Assembly (NCBI RefSeq): GCF_000812965.1
Contig: NZ_JSYN01000006.1
Span: 207,731-271,730 of the forward strand
Direction of reading: 5' to 3'
DNA: 64,000 bases
Source: Pedobacter kyungheensis
GTDB lineage: Bacteria; Bacteroidota; Bacteroidia; Sphingobacteriales; Sphingobacteriaceae
The notes under the pieces were generated by a model that searched no databases, was not told the origin of the DNA, and worked only from the letters and a program-made list of their open reading frames with translations. Positions within the stretch are counted from its first letter, which is position 1. The number at the start of each line of letters is the position of its first letter. This document shows positions 8,407 to 17,671 of this stretch, one piece after another. The translations under genes and the position numbers were made by a program.

Positions 8407-11400
8407 TTAGAAACCTACGCTTAAGCCCAATGCAAAGGTGCGCTGGATAGGATAACTGTAATTGTTGGTATCTGACTCCGGGTCAATAAAATATTTCTGG
8501 CTCTTGGCTGATGTTAACAAATTCGTACCCGAGGCAAATAAACGCAGGCTTTGAAAGGGCGATTTTTTCAATAAACCTTGTTTAAAATCATAACCCAATT
8601 GCACATATTTCAGACGTACATATTTTGATTTAACTAACCAGAAATCACTTCCCCTGGAGCTATTACTTCCATTAACGGCATCATTGCTTACTGCTCTTGG
8701 AAAAATAGCATCAGTATTGTCTGGTCGCCAGTAATCAGTTTGAAAATCATAAACGAGAAGATTCTGTCCGCTTGTTCCTTGAATCACATCGCCAATATAC
8801 CGGTCTCTATTTCCGGATCCCTGAACAACAGCGCTAAAAGAAAAACCTTTATAACCTAAGTCCAAGGTAACACCGTAATTGGTTCTTGGAGTAGTGTTAC
8901 TACCTATCCTTCTAAAATCATCTCCATTTAACTGCCCATCACCGTTTAAATCCAGATACTTTAAATCTCCTGCACCTACATTGATGGAAGTAATACGACG
9001 GGCACCAGTTAACAATTGACTGTTATCAGTATAAAATCCATCATTTAAATAACCAGTTTGTAAAAAGCTACCTGTAGTATTGGTTATTCGTGTATACGGA
9101 TTTTTTAAGGTGGCATCATCGTCAGCTGCCGAGCGTTCTGTTAACGAATTAAATCTGGTAAAATTGAAACCTATTTTATAGGTCAAACTGCCAATATTAC
9201 TTGCCCAGTTAATATTAAAATCAAAGCCTTCTGTGCGGGTAGCGCCTTCGGTAAAATTAATTTGTGGTAAACCAATACCTAATGTTTGAGCAAAACGTGG
9301 ATCACTGGTTACAAATCCGGTTCTGCGCGTATAAAAATAATCGAAAGTCGCATTTAACCTATTGTTAAGCGTTCCGAATTCTAAGGCTAAATCTCTGTTG
9401 CCAATGGTTTGCCATGAATAAATACTACTAGGTAAACTACCTGGTTCTGAGGTGCCCTGAACCACATTTCCATTAATAACATAAGCCTGCGAATTAATAC
9501 CGTAAGCAGGTACGTATCCAAATGCGCCAACTCCTGTTTTATCACCTAGTACGCCGTAAGAACCTCTTAATTTTAAAAAGTCTAATATGTGTTTTTCTTT
9601 GAGCGATTTCATAAATGGCTCATCTGAAATGATATAATTTCCGGAAATAGCATAAAACGTACCCCATTGTTTTCCAGGTACAAAAAGGTAGTCACCGTCT
9701 CTTCTAACAGATCCTTCTATTGAATATCTTGATTTGTAGGTGTAGGTTAGCCTTCCCAATAATGCGGCCCTTGCAGCCTCGCTTTCACCTCCGCCTACAG
9801 TTTGGTTTAATGCCGGGCCAGCAACTAATTGGTCAAAAATAATCTGATAACCAACCCTGCTTCCATTAACAGACGATGCCTCATCGCGCTGGCGCTCAGC
9901 CACCCCTGTAAAATCAATGCTATGATCTCCAAAGGTTTTGTTGTATAGTATATACCCTTGAAGCGTTAATGTACTGCCTTGTCCTTGTGATACACTCAAA
10001 CTCGGTGGATTGCCATATATTGGTGTTGTACTGTTGAGGTTATAAGCCGGTGCCAGGTAATTCCAGTTTTTGCCTACATTATTATAGGTTGTATAGGTTC
10101 CATTGAACTTAAACTTTAAACCATCTAAAAAATGAGCTGCATATTCTAAGCCCAAATTGGTATTTAAAATCTTAGCAAAACCTTTGTTGTAACCTGATTT
10201 TGGATCCAACTCTCTTACCGGGTTATCAGATTGTGTAGTGGGCAAACCAAACTCGTTAACAGCCAATTGCTCTGGTGTTCTGTTTTGAATATGACTGTAT
10301 ATGGCACCAAAACCAGCACCAGGAGTAACATTACTTTCTATGAAACCATCTAAGCCTGCCATTACCTTTAAGTTGATGTTTTCGAATTCACTGGTCGTAT
10401 TTAGACGGTAAGTAGTACGCTTATTGTAATTATTATCCGTTTTTAGGATGCTTTTCTGATCGTAATAGGAAAGACCTGCGTAGTACATTAGCTTTTTGGT
10501 GCCAGAGGTTACCGATAAATCGTGCCTCATTTCAGGGGCAAAATTCTTCATTGTTAAAGCTTGCCAATCTGTATTGGGAAAGTTGAAGGGGTCGGAACCG
10601 GTACGTAGTTTCTCCAATTCGGCATCTGTTCTAAAAGGAGTTCGGCCCTCGGCAGCATACAATTTATTTCTGGCTACTGCCTGGTCGTAAGAGTTCAGTT
10701 TTTCGGGAAATAGCGTAGGTTGAGAAAATATTTGATTATACGAATAACTAATACTTGCTTTTCCTTCCTTACCTCTTTTGGTAGTTACCAATACCACACC
10801 ATTTGCTCCCTGATTACCATATAAGGCCGTAGCACCGGCATCTTTCAATATCGAATAACTTTCGATATCGTTTGGATTTAAATTGGAAAAATCGTTAGCA
10901 GATCGAACTACATTATCGATTACGTAAATAGGACTTTGGCCACGAATTAAAATACCGCTTTTGCTACCAGGCGCCCCATTGTTTGCGGTAACGATAATAC
11001 CTGATAACCTACCGGCAACCGCATCATTGATTGACTGTACCGGTAACGGAGCTACATTGGCCATATCCAGGGTACTTATTGCACTTGTAGTTTTGCGCTT
11101 CGTGGTTGTACCATAAGCCTGTACCACTACTTCATCCAGATTATTGTCTAAAGCTTTTAAGACTACGGTTAATGCGCTTGTAGCCCTTCTTTCTACGGTT
11201 TCGTAACCGATAAGCGAAAAAACCAGGGTAGCATTATCGGGTACTGACAGGCTGAATTTACCATCCCCATCAGTAGAAGTACCGATTCCCTTAATGCCTT
11301 TTACAGCGACTGAAACGCCGGGTAGCCCAACACCTGTACTGTCTTTAACCATACCTTTTACAATTATATCCTGATTGGCCATTTCATCTTTCAAAATGGT

Positions 11401-11748
11401 AATGAGGTTATTCTGCTGTACAGAAAAGCTGAGTGCTGTACCAGAGAGTAAGGTGCGCATAACTTCTTCCAGTGAGGCCTGGTTGGTTTTGATGCTAACT
11501 ACCTTATTAAAAGGACCTTCGGTTGGGCTATACACAAACCGATAGCCACTTTGTTTTTCAATAGTTTGCAAAGCTTTCTCGAGCCTGATGTTTTTAAGAT
11601 CGAGTGTAAGTTTTTCTTGCGAGAAAACCTTTGCAGAAACATTTAGGCAGGTAATAAAGACTAATAGGAATGCAATCTTCATTTGAATGATGACTTTAGA
11701 AAGGAGCCTGAGCCATGGCGAGGCTTGACTAATGTAAATTTTAATCAT
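8407..11748 (-). CDS. SusC/RagA TonB-dependent receptor with STN domain
   Basis: This 1113-residue outer-membrane receptor has a long N-terminus typical of FecR-controlled receptors (SQASPWLRLLSKVIIQM before the hydrophobic signal). It is followed by an STN secretin/TonB short domain (about residues 45-120), a carboxypeptidase-regulatory-like beta-sandwich (about 130-205, ending FSLIGYETVERR) and the plug (VNDAVAGRLSGI-type motif, then GNQGANGVVLVTTKRG). A 22-strand barrel ends with the typical LGLSVGF. The STN domain is the part that signals substrate binding to a periplasmic FecR protein, and a FecR/ECF pair lies directly upstream. The expected circuit is therefore glycan binding, then FecR, then sigma release and transcription of this operon. 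Confidence 0.95.
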   Translation of the reverse strand: MIKIYISQASPWLRLLSKVIIQMKIAFLLVFITCLNVSAKVFSQEKLTLDLKNIRLEKALQTIEKQSGYRFVYSPTEGPFNKVVSIKTNQASLEEVMRTLLSGTALSFSVQQNNLITILKDEMANQDIIVKGMVKDSTGVGLPGVSVAVKGIKGIGTSTDGDGKFSLSVPDNATLVFSLIGYETVERRATSALTVVLKALDNNLDEVVVQAYGTTTKRKTTSAISTLDMANVAPLPVQSINDAVAGRLSGIIVTANNGAPGSKSGILIRGQSPIYVIDNVVRSANDFSNLNPNDIESYSILKDAGATALYGNQGANGVVLVTTKRGKEGKASISYSYNQIFSQPTLFPEKLNSYDQAVARNKLYAAEGRTPFRTDAELEKLRTGSDPFNFPNTDWQALTMKNFAPEMRHDLSVTSGTKKLMYYAGLSYYDQKSILKTDNNYNKRTTYRLNTTSEFENINLKVMAGLDGFIESNVTPGAGFGAIYSHIQNRTPEQLAVNEFGLPTTQSDNPVRELDPKSGYNKGFAKILNTNLGLEYAAHFLDGLKFKFNGTYTTYNNVGKNWNYLAPAYNLNSTTPIYGNPPSLSVSQGQGSTLTLQGYILYNKTFGDHSIDFTGVAERQRDEASSVNGSRVGYQIIFDQLVAGPALNQTVGGGESEAARAALLGRLTYTYKSRYSIEGSVRRDGDYLFVPGKQWGTFYAISGNYIISDEPFMKSLKEKHILDFLKLRGSYGVLGDKTGVGAFGYVPAYGINSQAYVINGNVVQGTSEPGSLPSSIYSWQTIGNRDLALEFGTLNNRLNATFDYFYTRRTGFVTSDPRFAQTLGIGLPQINFTEGATRTEGFDFNINWASNIGSLTYKIGFNFTRFNSLTERSAADDDATLKNPYTRITNTTGSFLQTGYLNDGFYTDNSQLLTGARRITSINVGAGDLKYLDLNGDGQLNGDDFRRIGSNTTPRTNYGVTLDLGYKGFSFSAVVQGSGNRDRYIGDVIQGTSGQNLLVYDFQTDYWRPDNTDAIFPRAVSNDAVNGSNSSRGSDFWLVKSKYVRLKYVQLGYDFKQGLLKKSPFQSLRLFASGTNLLTSAKSQKYFIDPESDTNNYSYPIQRTFALGLSVGF

Positions 11749-11824
11749 ATTTTTGTTTTTTGATTGGTTTATTTGGGGCTACGCATGTCCAGTGAGGAAC
11801 CCCAGATTAGAAAAAAGATCAAAA

Positions 11825-11857
11825 AATTATCGGGGGAATGTGTTCGAGCACTTCCCC
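11825..11857 (-). terminator. Terminator or attenuator between fecR and susC
   Basis: An imperfect hairpin (GGGGAAGTG ... CAC-A-TTCCCC) with a T-rich run on both strands lies in the 147-bp gap between the FecR stop and the SusC start. It probably separates the regulator transcript from the susC transcript, so susC would have its own sigma-dependent promoter nearby. Confidence 0.55.
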
Positions 11858-11895
11858 TTTTTCTTTTCGATACAGGTTTATTTTGGTTAGTTTGT

Positions 11896-12948
11896 TTATT
11901 TGGTTATGGTGATGTGTTCTCCTTTCTTTTTAAAATTAAAATGTTTTACGCGTTGCAGGTTATCCAGAATTGTTAAGATATCTTCGTTTTCAAAGTGCCC
12001 TGTATAAGTATAGCCAGCCAGCTCTTTATCTTTAAACTCAATAGTTACATTAAACCAACGCTCCAATCGTGTTTTAATATCTTCAAAATTGTCGTTCGCA
12101 AAAATGAGATTGTTATTCGTCCATGCCGATTCTACTACTTCTTTATCAATCAGGGTAAGGTTATTGACTTCAATTTTAGGCAAGCGCTCTGCCTCATCTG
12201 TCACAGAAAGGCCTGGATCTGTCTGAGCATGTAACAGGTGATAGGTAATTTTCTGCCCGGCTTTAAGAATTACAATATTTTTGTTTAAGCCGGTATTATC
12301 TTCGAGCTTAATGGTACCCCGCACCAGTGTAGCTTCCGATTCATGTTCGTTAGCATAACTTTTCACATTAAAAGCAGTTCCTAAAACGCTGATTTTAAAA
12401 TCTTTGGTCCGCACAAAAAAAGGCCTGGCGGCATCGTGCTTTACATCAAAATAAGCTTCGCCTGTTAACCGTACATTTCTATCACTTTGGTTGAAATGAT
12501 CTCCAAGTTCAATTTTACTATCAGCATTCAGGTATACCAAAGTACCATCGGGCAGCGTAATTTTCTTTTTCTCTCCTCTTTTGGCTACAAAATTTCCGGC
12601 ATAATGAATGGTCTTATTTGGTCGCTCATAAACCAGGTACATTAGCCCGGCCAATAGCAGAATGAATACCGAAGCAGCAATAGCGTAATGTAAAGCCCTG
12701 AATCTTTTAACTTTGATTACCGGGTTTAGCTGTGCTGCAAGGTAATCTACCTGCTGGTTAAGCGGCTTTAAATTACCGCTTAAAAGCTGGTACATTTTTT
12801 TTGCAGCGTATATTGTATTATGTTTTTCGGGGTGTTTATTAATCCATTCCTCCCAGAAAATCACACATTTTTGGTTGCTACCTTCGCAATATTGCTTAAA
12901 GGTATCATCCATTAAAAAATCTTCAGGGTATCTATATTCGTCAATCAT
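11896..12948 (-). CDS. FecR-family anti-sigma factor
   Basis: This 350-residue membrane protein has an N-terminal cytoplasmic part (about 1-87) that would bind the ECF sigma factor. One transmembrane helix follows (about 88-107, YAIAASVFILLLAGLMYLVY). The periplasmic FecR domain (about 115-230) carries KKITLPDGTLVYLNADSKIE, AYFDVKHDAARPFFVRT and VLGTAFNVKSY. The C-terminal DUF4974-like domain, which contacts STN receptors, has NNLIFANDNFEDIKTRLERW and ILDNLQRV. It lies 105 bp downstream of the sigma gene and upstream of the STN-containing SusC, a standard trans-envelope signalling arrangement. Confidence 0.93.
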   Translation of the reverse strand: MIDEYRYPEDFLMDDTFKQYCEGSNQKCVIFWEEWINKHPEKHNTIYAAKKMYQLLSGNLKPLNQQVDYLAAQLNPVIKVKRFRALHYAIAASVFILLLAGLMYLVYERPNKTIHYAGNFVAKRGEKKKITLPDGTLVYLNADSKIELGDHFNQSDRNVRLTGEAYFDVKHDAARPFFVRTKDFKISVLGTAFNVKSYANEHESEATLVRGTIKLEDNTGLNKNIVILKAGQKITYHLLHAQTDPGLSVTDEAERLPKIEVNNLTLIDKEVVESAWTNNNLIFANDNFEDIKTRLERWFNVTIEFKDKELAGYTYTGHFENEDILTILDNLQRVKHFNFKKKGEHITITK

Positions 12949-13053
12949 GGAACGGCTTTTTAATACCAGTGCACAGTAATTGAAATTTTTACCAAGTATT
13001 TTTTAACTTTTTTTAATTTATTTTAGAAACCTGCTCTGGCGGGCATAAAAAGG

Positions 13054-13632
13054 CTAAAATTTAAGCTGGGTACGCAAAAATTTTAACGCACTATAAATGG
13101 TGTTATAGGCTGTTCTAACGGTTAATTGTGTTCTTTTTGCCACGTCTTCATAACTCAATCCATCGTAAAAACGCAATTGGATTAATTTTCGCTGCTGTGG
13201 AGTTAGTTTTTCGAGGGCGGCAAGTAAACTGTTTTTAACCAGCTCATCGGATTGGATTTTTACAATCAACTCTTCATAAGGCATTTCCAGCAGCGCCTCA
13301 TCTTCGGTTACAATTACTGAGATTGCCTTATTTAAGCGCTGCTCCTGTGCGATTCGTTTTAAAATTTTTCGCTTTAAAATGGTACGAAGGTATGATTCCA
13401 CCTGTTCTACCCTCGGCAGTTTATCGTGTTTCTCCCAAAGTTCGAGAAATACCTGATTTAATGTATCGGTAACCATTTCGGAGTCGGCATGAACCCTTAA
13501 ACCGAATCCGGCTAAACTCCTGTAAAGCCCTTTGTACAGGTTTAGAAAGGCATCTTTCTCGCCCATACACATCGCCTCCCACCATAAGGTATGCAGGGTA
13601 CTCTTACCGTCAGGAAAATTAAATTTATCCAT
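13054..13632 (-). CDS. ECF RNA polymerase sigma factor
   Basis: This 192-residue protein has a sigma region 2 (about residues 20-90, including NQVFLELWEKHDKLPRVEQV and SYLRTILKRKILKR). It also has a sigma region 4 helix-turn-helix (about 140-190, LTPQQRKLIQLRFYDGLSYE and DVAKRTQLTVRTAYNTIYSA). The length and order match the Bacteroidota ECF factors paired with FecR. It would be held inactive by the FecR protein encoded next and, when freed, would transcribe the susC operon downstream. The N-terminal extension MDKFNFPDGK is short and hydrophilic. Confidence 0.93.
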   Translation of the reverse strand: MDKFNFPDGKSTLHTLWWEAMCMGEKDAFLNLYKGLYRSLAGFGLRVHADSEMVTDTLNQVFLELWEKHDKLPRVEQVESYLRTILKRKILKRIAQEQRLNKAISVIVTEDEALLEMPYEELIVKIQSDELVKNSLLAALEKLTPQQRKLIQLRFYDGLSYEDVAKRTQLTVRTAYNTIYSALKFLRTQLKF

Positions 13633-13954
13633 GGTAAAATTTCCTACAGTTTATTCCTTTTACGGGATACAATGCTCCTGTTTTAAAAAGTTTTTGCAAA
13701 AATATAGTCATTCGCTGTTTAACCAGCACGCCATTTCAGGGATGTTACGTTGTGCTGAGTTTTTTGGTTTGTTGTAAGCTTGGCTGGCTCCAAGGTACAG
13801 TTTAATCTTTAAATAACATTTTTTAATCGACAGTGCTTATTTACTATTATCAATAGTTTTTTATACCTGCACTTCAGATTTTGTTTAGCAAAACTAAAAA
13901 AACTTTCACCAACTATAAACATAACAACTTATTTCCAATGCCATAAAACAAAAA
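13633..13954. other. Intergenic region upstream of the ECF sigma gene
   Basis: About 320 bp of AT-rich DNA lie between the sigma start and the MFS-operon terminator. It must contain the sigma-gene promoter. I see no convincing gene, RNA or clear -33/-7 pair in it. Confidence 0.5.
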
Positions 13955-13986
13955 ATGTTGGATTCAGACCAAACTGAATCCAACAT
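13951..13986 (-). terminator. Rho-independent terminator of the second sus operon
   Basis: A perfect 13-bp stem (ATGTTGGATTCAG / CTGAATCCAACAT) with a 6-nt loop is followed, in the minus sense, by TTTTTTGTTTT. It lies 50 bp after the MFS transporter stop and ends the operon that begins with the SusC gene at 22435. Confidence 0.9.
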
Positions 13987-14036
13987 GTTGAAGACCAAAC
14001 AATGGTTGTTTTTTTAAGAAATTAAAAATGCGTCTG

Positions 14037-15278
14037 TTAATCCTGCTCTATAAAATTAAGTTCCCTATCATGCGTTTCGGGTATGGTAAGCACGCTGTAA
14101 ATACCAATACCAAAACAAATTAGGCCCACTACCGCAGCAGCATGAAGCGGTAAAATATCGGGTTTTAAAGCCCCATATAAAGTAGTCATTAATACCACTG
14201 TTCCTCTAACCATGTTGGGAATGGTTGTTGCTGCAGTAGCCCTTAAATTTGTGCCAAACTGCTCGGCGCCGATGGTAACAAACATGGCCCAATAACCAAT
14301 GCCAAAGCCCAGCCAAAGACACATAAGATATATACCTGTGGGATTGGCCACACCGCCGTACAGGTAAATAACAGTTCCTAATAGCGTAAAAAGCATGAGC
14401 AGAATTACCGCTTTTTTTCTGGAGCAAAACAGGTAGCTTAATACACCGCTCAGCAAATCGCCGGTGGCCAGACCAATGTAACACCACATTACAGAAAGGC
14501 CTGGTTTTACCACTTCGGTTATGCCCAAAGCCCTTGCAAATTCGTTGCTGAAAGTAGCCAGTATACCGATTACATACCAGGTTGGCAATCCGATACCGAT
14601 GCATCTGGCGTAAAGTTTTAAGCGCCGGCTATTGGTAAAGAAAGAGCTGAAACTCCCTTTGCGCACCTGCTCGCGCTCGGCAATCTGCGTGTACATACCC
14701 GATTCGAACACGCCAATTCTTAACAAAAGCAGCAATATGCCTAAACCACCACCTGTAAAGTAAGCATAACGCCAGCTAAAGAGCTCGACGGTAAAATAAG
14801 CAGCCACAGCCCCCAACAAACCTACACCTGCAACTACCGAGGCCCCAATGCCACGGAGTTTTTTGGGCAAACTTTCAGAAACCAATGTAATTCCGGCGCC
14901 CAGTTCGCCTGCCAGGCCTATACCGGCCACAAAACGCAAAACTTTGTAAATGGTAATATCCTGAACAAATCCACAAGCAAAATTGGCAATAGAATAAGTT
15001 ACAATGGAACCAAAGAGCACAGATAAACGCCCTTTTTTATCGCCCAAAATACCCCAGAGTATACCGCCTATCAGTAAACCACTCATTTGCCAGTTCAAAA
15101 TGCTGGCTCCTTCTACAGATTGTGCTGTTTCATCAAGCCCCAGTTCAATCAGGCTTGGAATGCGGACAATACCGAACAGCAGCAAATCATATATATCTAC
15201 AAAATAACCTAATGCAGCAACGATTACTACCGTGCTGAATAAATGCTGCCACACACTTTTACCATCAATCTTTTCCAT
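14037..15278 (-). CDS. MFS transporter, sugar/organic acid type
   Basis: This 413-residue protein has about twelve hydrophobic segments. It carries the MFS loop 2-3 motif GDKKGRLSVLFGS and a family-typical GLAGELGAGITLVSESLPKK before helix 5. The end ESLPKKLRGIGASVVAG corresponds to the second conserved loop of the sugar/metabolite:H+ symporter group. It imports a monosaccharide or organic acid across the inner membrane. Its start lies 3 bp after the stop of the 791-aa protein gene, so it is translated as the last gene of the second SusC/SusD operon and probably takes up that operon's final product. The substrate is not readable from the sequence. Confidence 0.88.
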   Translation of the reverse strand: MEKIDGKSVWQHLFSTVVIVAALGYFVDIYDLLLFGIVRIPSLIELGLDETAQSVEGASILNWQMSGLLIGGILWGILGDKKGRLSVLFGSIVTYSIANFACGFVQDITIYKVLRFVAGIGLAGELGAGITLVSESLPKKLRGIGASVVAGVGLLGAVAAYFTVELFSWRYAYFTGGGLGILLLLLRIGVFESGMYTQIAEREQVRKGSFSSFFTNSRRLKLYARCIGIGLPTWYVIGILATFSNEFARALGITEVVKPGLSVMWCYIGLATGDLLSGVLSYLFCSRKKAVILLMLFTLLGTVIYLYGGVANPTGIYLMCLWLGFGIGYWAMFVTIGAEQFGTNLRATAATTIPNMVRGTVVLMTTLYGALKPDILPLHAAAVVGLICFGIGIYSVLTIPETHDRELNFIEQD

Positions 15279-15281
15279 AAT

Positions 15282-17657
15282 TTACTGATAGTTAAAAGTA
15301 ACCGTGGCCGTGCAATCATTATCGGCTACCGCCCTAACCCAGTGCGCACTAAAACCAGCAGGAAATTCGTATTCAACTGGTTTTCCTGGCGTAAGCGTAA
15401 AGGTTTTGTACTGGTGAAAACCGGTGAGATCGAAATCTACTTCGAGGGTAATTTTTACTGTTTTATTGGCTGTTAAGCTAACCTTTTTGCGATCGTAACC
15501 TGTCATCAGGTAAGGAAGCGAAATCTCGCCTTTCTTAATGCTACTGTTTTTCCAAACACTCCCTACACCAACTACTTTTCCCATCTTCCACATATCGTCT
15601 ACACCACCGTACCATAAACCATTTGCTTCATTTCCAAAATATTGCCCATCGGGTTTTGCATCTTTCTTTGTTCCACTGAATACCAATAATCCCCGCCAGG
15701 TGCAGAAATCGACTATTTTTTTGTTATGTGTAGTTACCGGGCGCAAAGCGATAAATCCACTCTCGCGGCCAACCTCGTAAAAAGTACCCGTGATATTTAG
15801 CATAAAGCGCTCAGATTCTATTTCCCTTTTATCGCGATAGGCAAAAGTTTCGTAAGCTGCCGAACCTTTAGGCAAACGGAAAGTACCTGTTGCATCTTTA
15901 ACAATTACCGAAGCATCATCAACTGAATATCCTTTTGTTAACTTCCCTAAACGCAAAACCTGTGCACTGCTATCGGCGGTATTGCTAACTGTGGTTAGCT
16001 TCTCATCTATTTCGGTATACTTATTTTGGGGAACTTGCAGCACCTGCAGGTTTTTGTTAAAATTTGCAGGCCGGATAAGGTTTGCATTAACCTCGCTGTT
16101 ATCGGTAATATCTGCCAGCGACTTAAACAATGCAGGATTTGAGCTATGCGGCTTTCCGCTAAAGTGCATAAAAGCAGTTGCAATACAATCTTTATCGGTT
16201 TTAAACCTGATCCAGGTCGCTTTCATATCGGCAGATAGCAGATAATACTGGTACTTATTGGCTTCCAGATTGATTTTTTTGTAATCTTTCCAGTTATTGT
16301 TTCCTTTTTCGTCTATTTGCAGGGTTACCGTGGTTTGCTTATCTGCTAGCAGATGCAGCAACCTGTTATCGAAACCATTAATCAAATAAGGATCTGAAGG
16401 AATGTTTGCCTTAACCGCATCTTTTTCCCAGGGGCCACCCCAACCTGTGGGGCTACCCCATGTTTTTAAATCACTCCACTGGCCAAACCACAAGTTGGAT
16501 TGCGCCCTTCCGGCCAAAGGGTTTTCCAGCACCGTGGTTTCATCAGTGGCAATTACAATCTGGTTGTTCCAGTTGCAAAAATCGGGGATATAGCGCAAAT
16601 GGGTATTAAGCGGAGCAATACCTCCACTGTTAGCACGCGAAAAGGTTTTGGGGAAATCGTACATCATGGCGTGCATATCCATCAGCATTTTACCATTGCC
16701 CACTTCACGTATGCGCGGCCATTCGGTATACCAGCCTCCGCGGTGGTCGTAGGTATGCGCCGCCTTAGGCAAGCGGTAAGTGTACCATTGCCCATTATCA
16801 AGCAATTTGAGTATTACCGAACGTTTATCCCAGCCAATACTCCACAGCGGGGTTTTATTATCCGGACTGCCATAAATACCACCCGGACCAGTTACATCAG
16901 TAAACTGCCTGCGTTCAACAATCTCCCATTTTTTACCATCCCAGCTGGCCAGCACGCCTTTTTCTTCATTGTTTTGTGGCAGGTTTCCGGCCTGCAGCAT
17001 GTCTTTGGTAATTTTAAAAACAGCTTCCTCGCCATTGTTGGCTACCACCAGTTTGCCCTGGGCAGTATAGGCTCCTTTACCATGCCAGCCGGGAACAGGC
17101 TTGTGAAAGAGTTTATTCACCGCCAGGGTATGTACATTTACTTCATACAACATGCCCTCCATATCATAAAAATAGACCATATTTTCAGGATCAGTGAGGT
17201 GTCTTGCGGTTGCAGTCATCCGGCCAGGCATTACACTGAATGGGATTGTCCTCACCTTTCCTTTGTCATCAATAAAATAACTGCTGGTAATGAGCTGGTT
17301 AGATTCGCGGTGAATCATGCGGTTAGCGGGCGTTCCACCAATGCTTTCGGGATGGATGGTTACATTTAAATCTTTATCCAAACTGTAAAGTTTATCGGCA
17401 CTGCCATGGGGCTCGTGTGGCGAATAGGTAACCATCCAAAGCTGTCCTGCCCAGGGCGTTATGGCACCAATACCATTTTCAAAGCCCTGCCCGCCTTTCT
17501 TTTTCTGTTCCTCGGTTTTTGGCCAGCCCTCGTTAAAAGTGGCCAAATGTGGATACACCCCACTTACTTGTAATGGTTTTGTTTGGGCGCTGACTAAAAA
17601 TGGTGTGGCAAGTGCCAATGCGACACCCCAAAAGATACTTGTTTTTATGTTTTTCAT
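15282..17657 (-). CDS. Large exported protein with internal duplication, unknown function
   Basis: This 791-residue protein has a signal peptide (MKNIKTSIFWGVALALATPFLVSAQ). The first about 350 residues have repeated short beta motifs of propeller type (for example WAGQLWMVTYSP, LYSLDKDLNVTIHPE, NMVYFYDMEGMLYEVNV). Two later segments look like copies of each other. One is about residues 355-515 (FCNWNNQIVIATDETT ... NLWFGQW ... PYLINGFDNRLLHL ... TWIRFKTDKDCIATAFMHFS). The other is about 640-791 (FCTWRGLLVFSGTKKD ... GLWYGGVDD ... PYLMTGYDRKKVSL ... HWVRAVADNDCTATVTFNYQ). I do not recognise a catalytic family; a glycan-active or glycan-binding protein is possible. It sits 14 bp after the SusD gene and 3 bp before the MFS gene. 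Confidence 0.85.
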   Translation of the reverse strand: MKNIKTSIFWGVALALATPFLVSAQTKPLQVSGVYPHLATFNEGWPKTEEQKKKGGQGFENGIGAITPWAGQLWMVTYSPHEPHGSADKLYSLDKDLNVTIHPESIGGTPANRMIHRESNQLITSSYFIDDKGKVRTIPFSVMPGRMTATARHLTDPENMVYFYDMEGMLYEVNVHTLAVNKLFHKPVPGWHGKGAYTAQGKLVVANNGEEAVFKITKDMLQAGNLPQNNEEKGVLASWDGKKWEIVERRQFTDVTGPGGIYGSPDNKTPLWSIGWDKRSVILKLLDNGQWYTYRLPKAAHTYDHRGGWYTEWPRIREVGNGKMLMDMHAMMYDFPKTFSRANSGGIAPLNTHLRYIPDFCNWNNQIVIATDETTVLENPLAGRAQSNLWFGQWSDLKTWGSPTGWGGPWEKDAVKANIPSDPYLINGFDNRLLHLLADKQTTVTLQIDEKGNNNWKDYKKINLEANKYQYYLLSADMKATWIRFKTDKDCIATAFMHFSGKPHSSNPALFKSLADITDNSEVNANLIRPANFNKNLQVLQVPQNKYTEIDEKLTTVSNTADSSAQVLRLGKLTKGYSVDDASVIVKDATGTFRLPKGSAAYETFAYRDKREIESERFMLNITGTFYEVGRESGFIALRPVTTHNKKIVDFCTWRGLLVFSGTKKDAKPDGQYFGNEANGLWYGGVDDMWKMGKVVGVGSVWKNSSIKKGEISLPYLMTGYDRKKVSLTANKTVKITLEVDFDLTGFHQYKTFTLTPGKPVEYEFPAGFSAHWVRAVADNDCTATVTFNYQ

Positions 17658-17671
17658 CTTTTTTAAAATGC

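Noticed and set aside
16500..17369. A 289-codon open frame on the plus strand
   Set aside because: It lies fully antisense to the well-supported 791-aa exported protein, has no recognisable domain or signal, and its composition is what a mirrored frame of a GC-richer gene produces.
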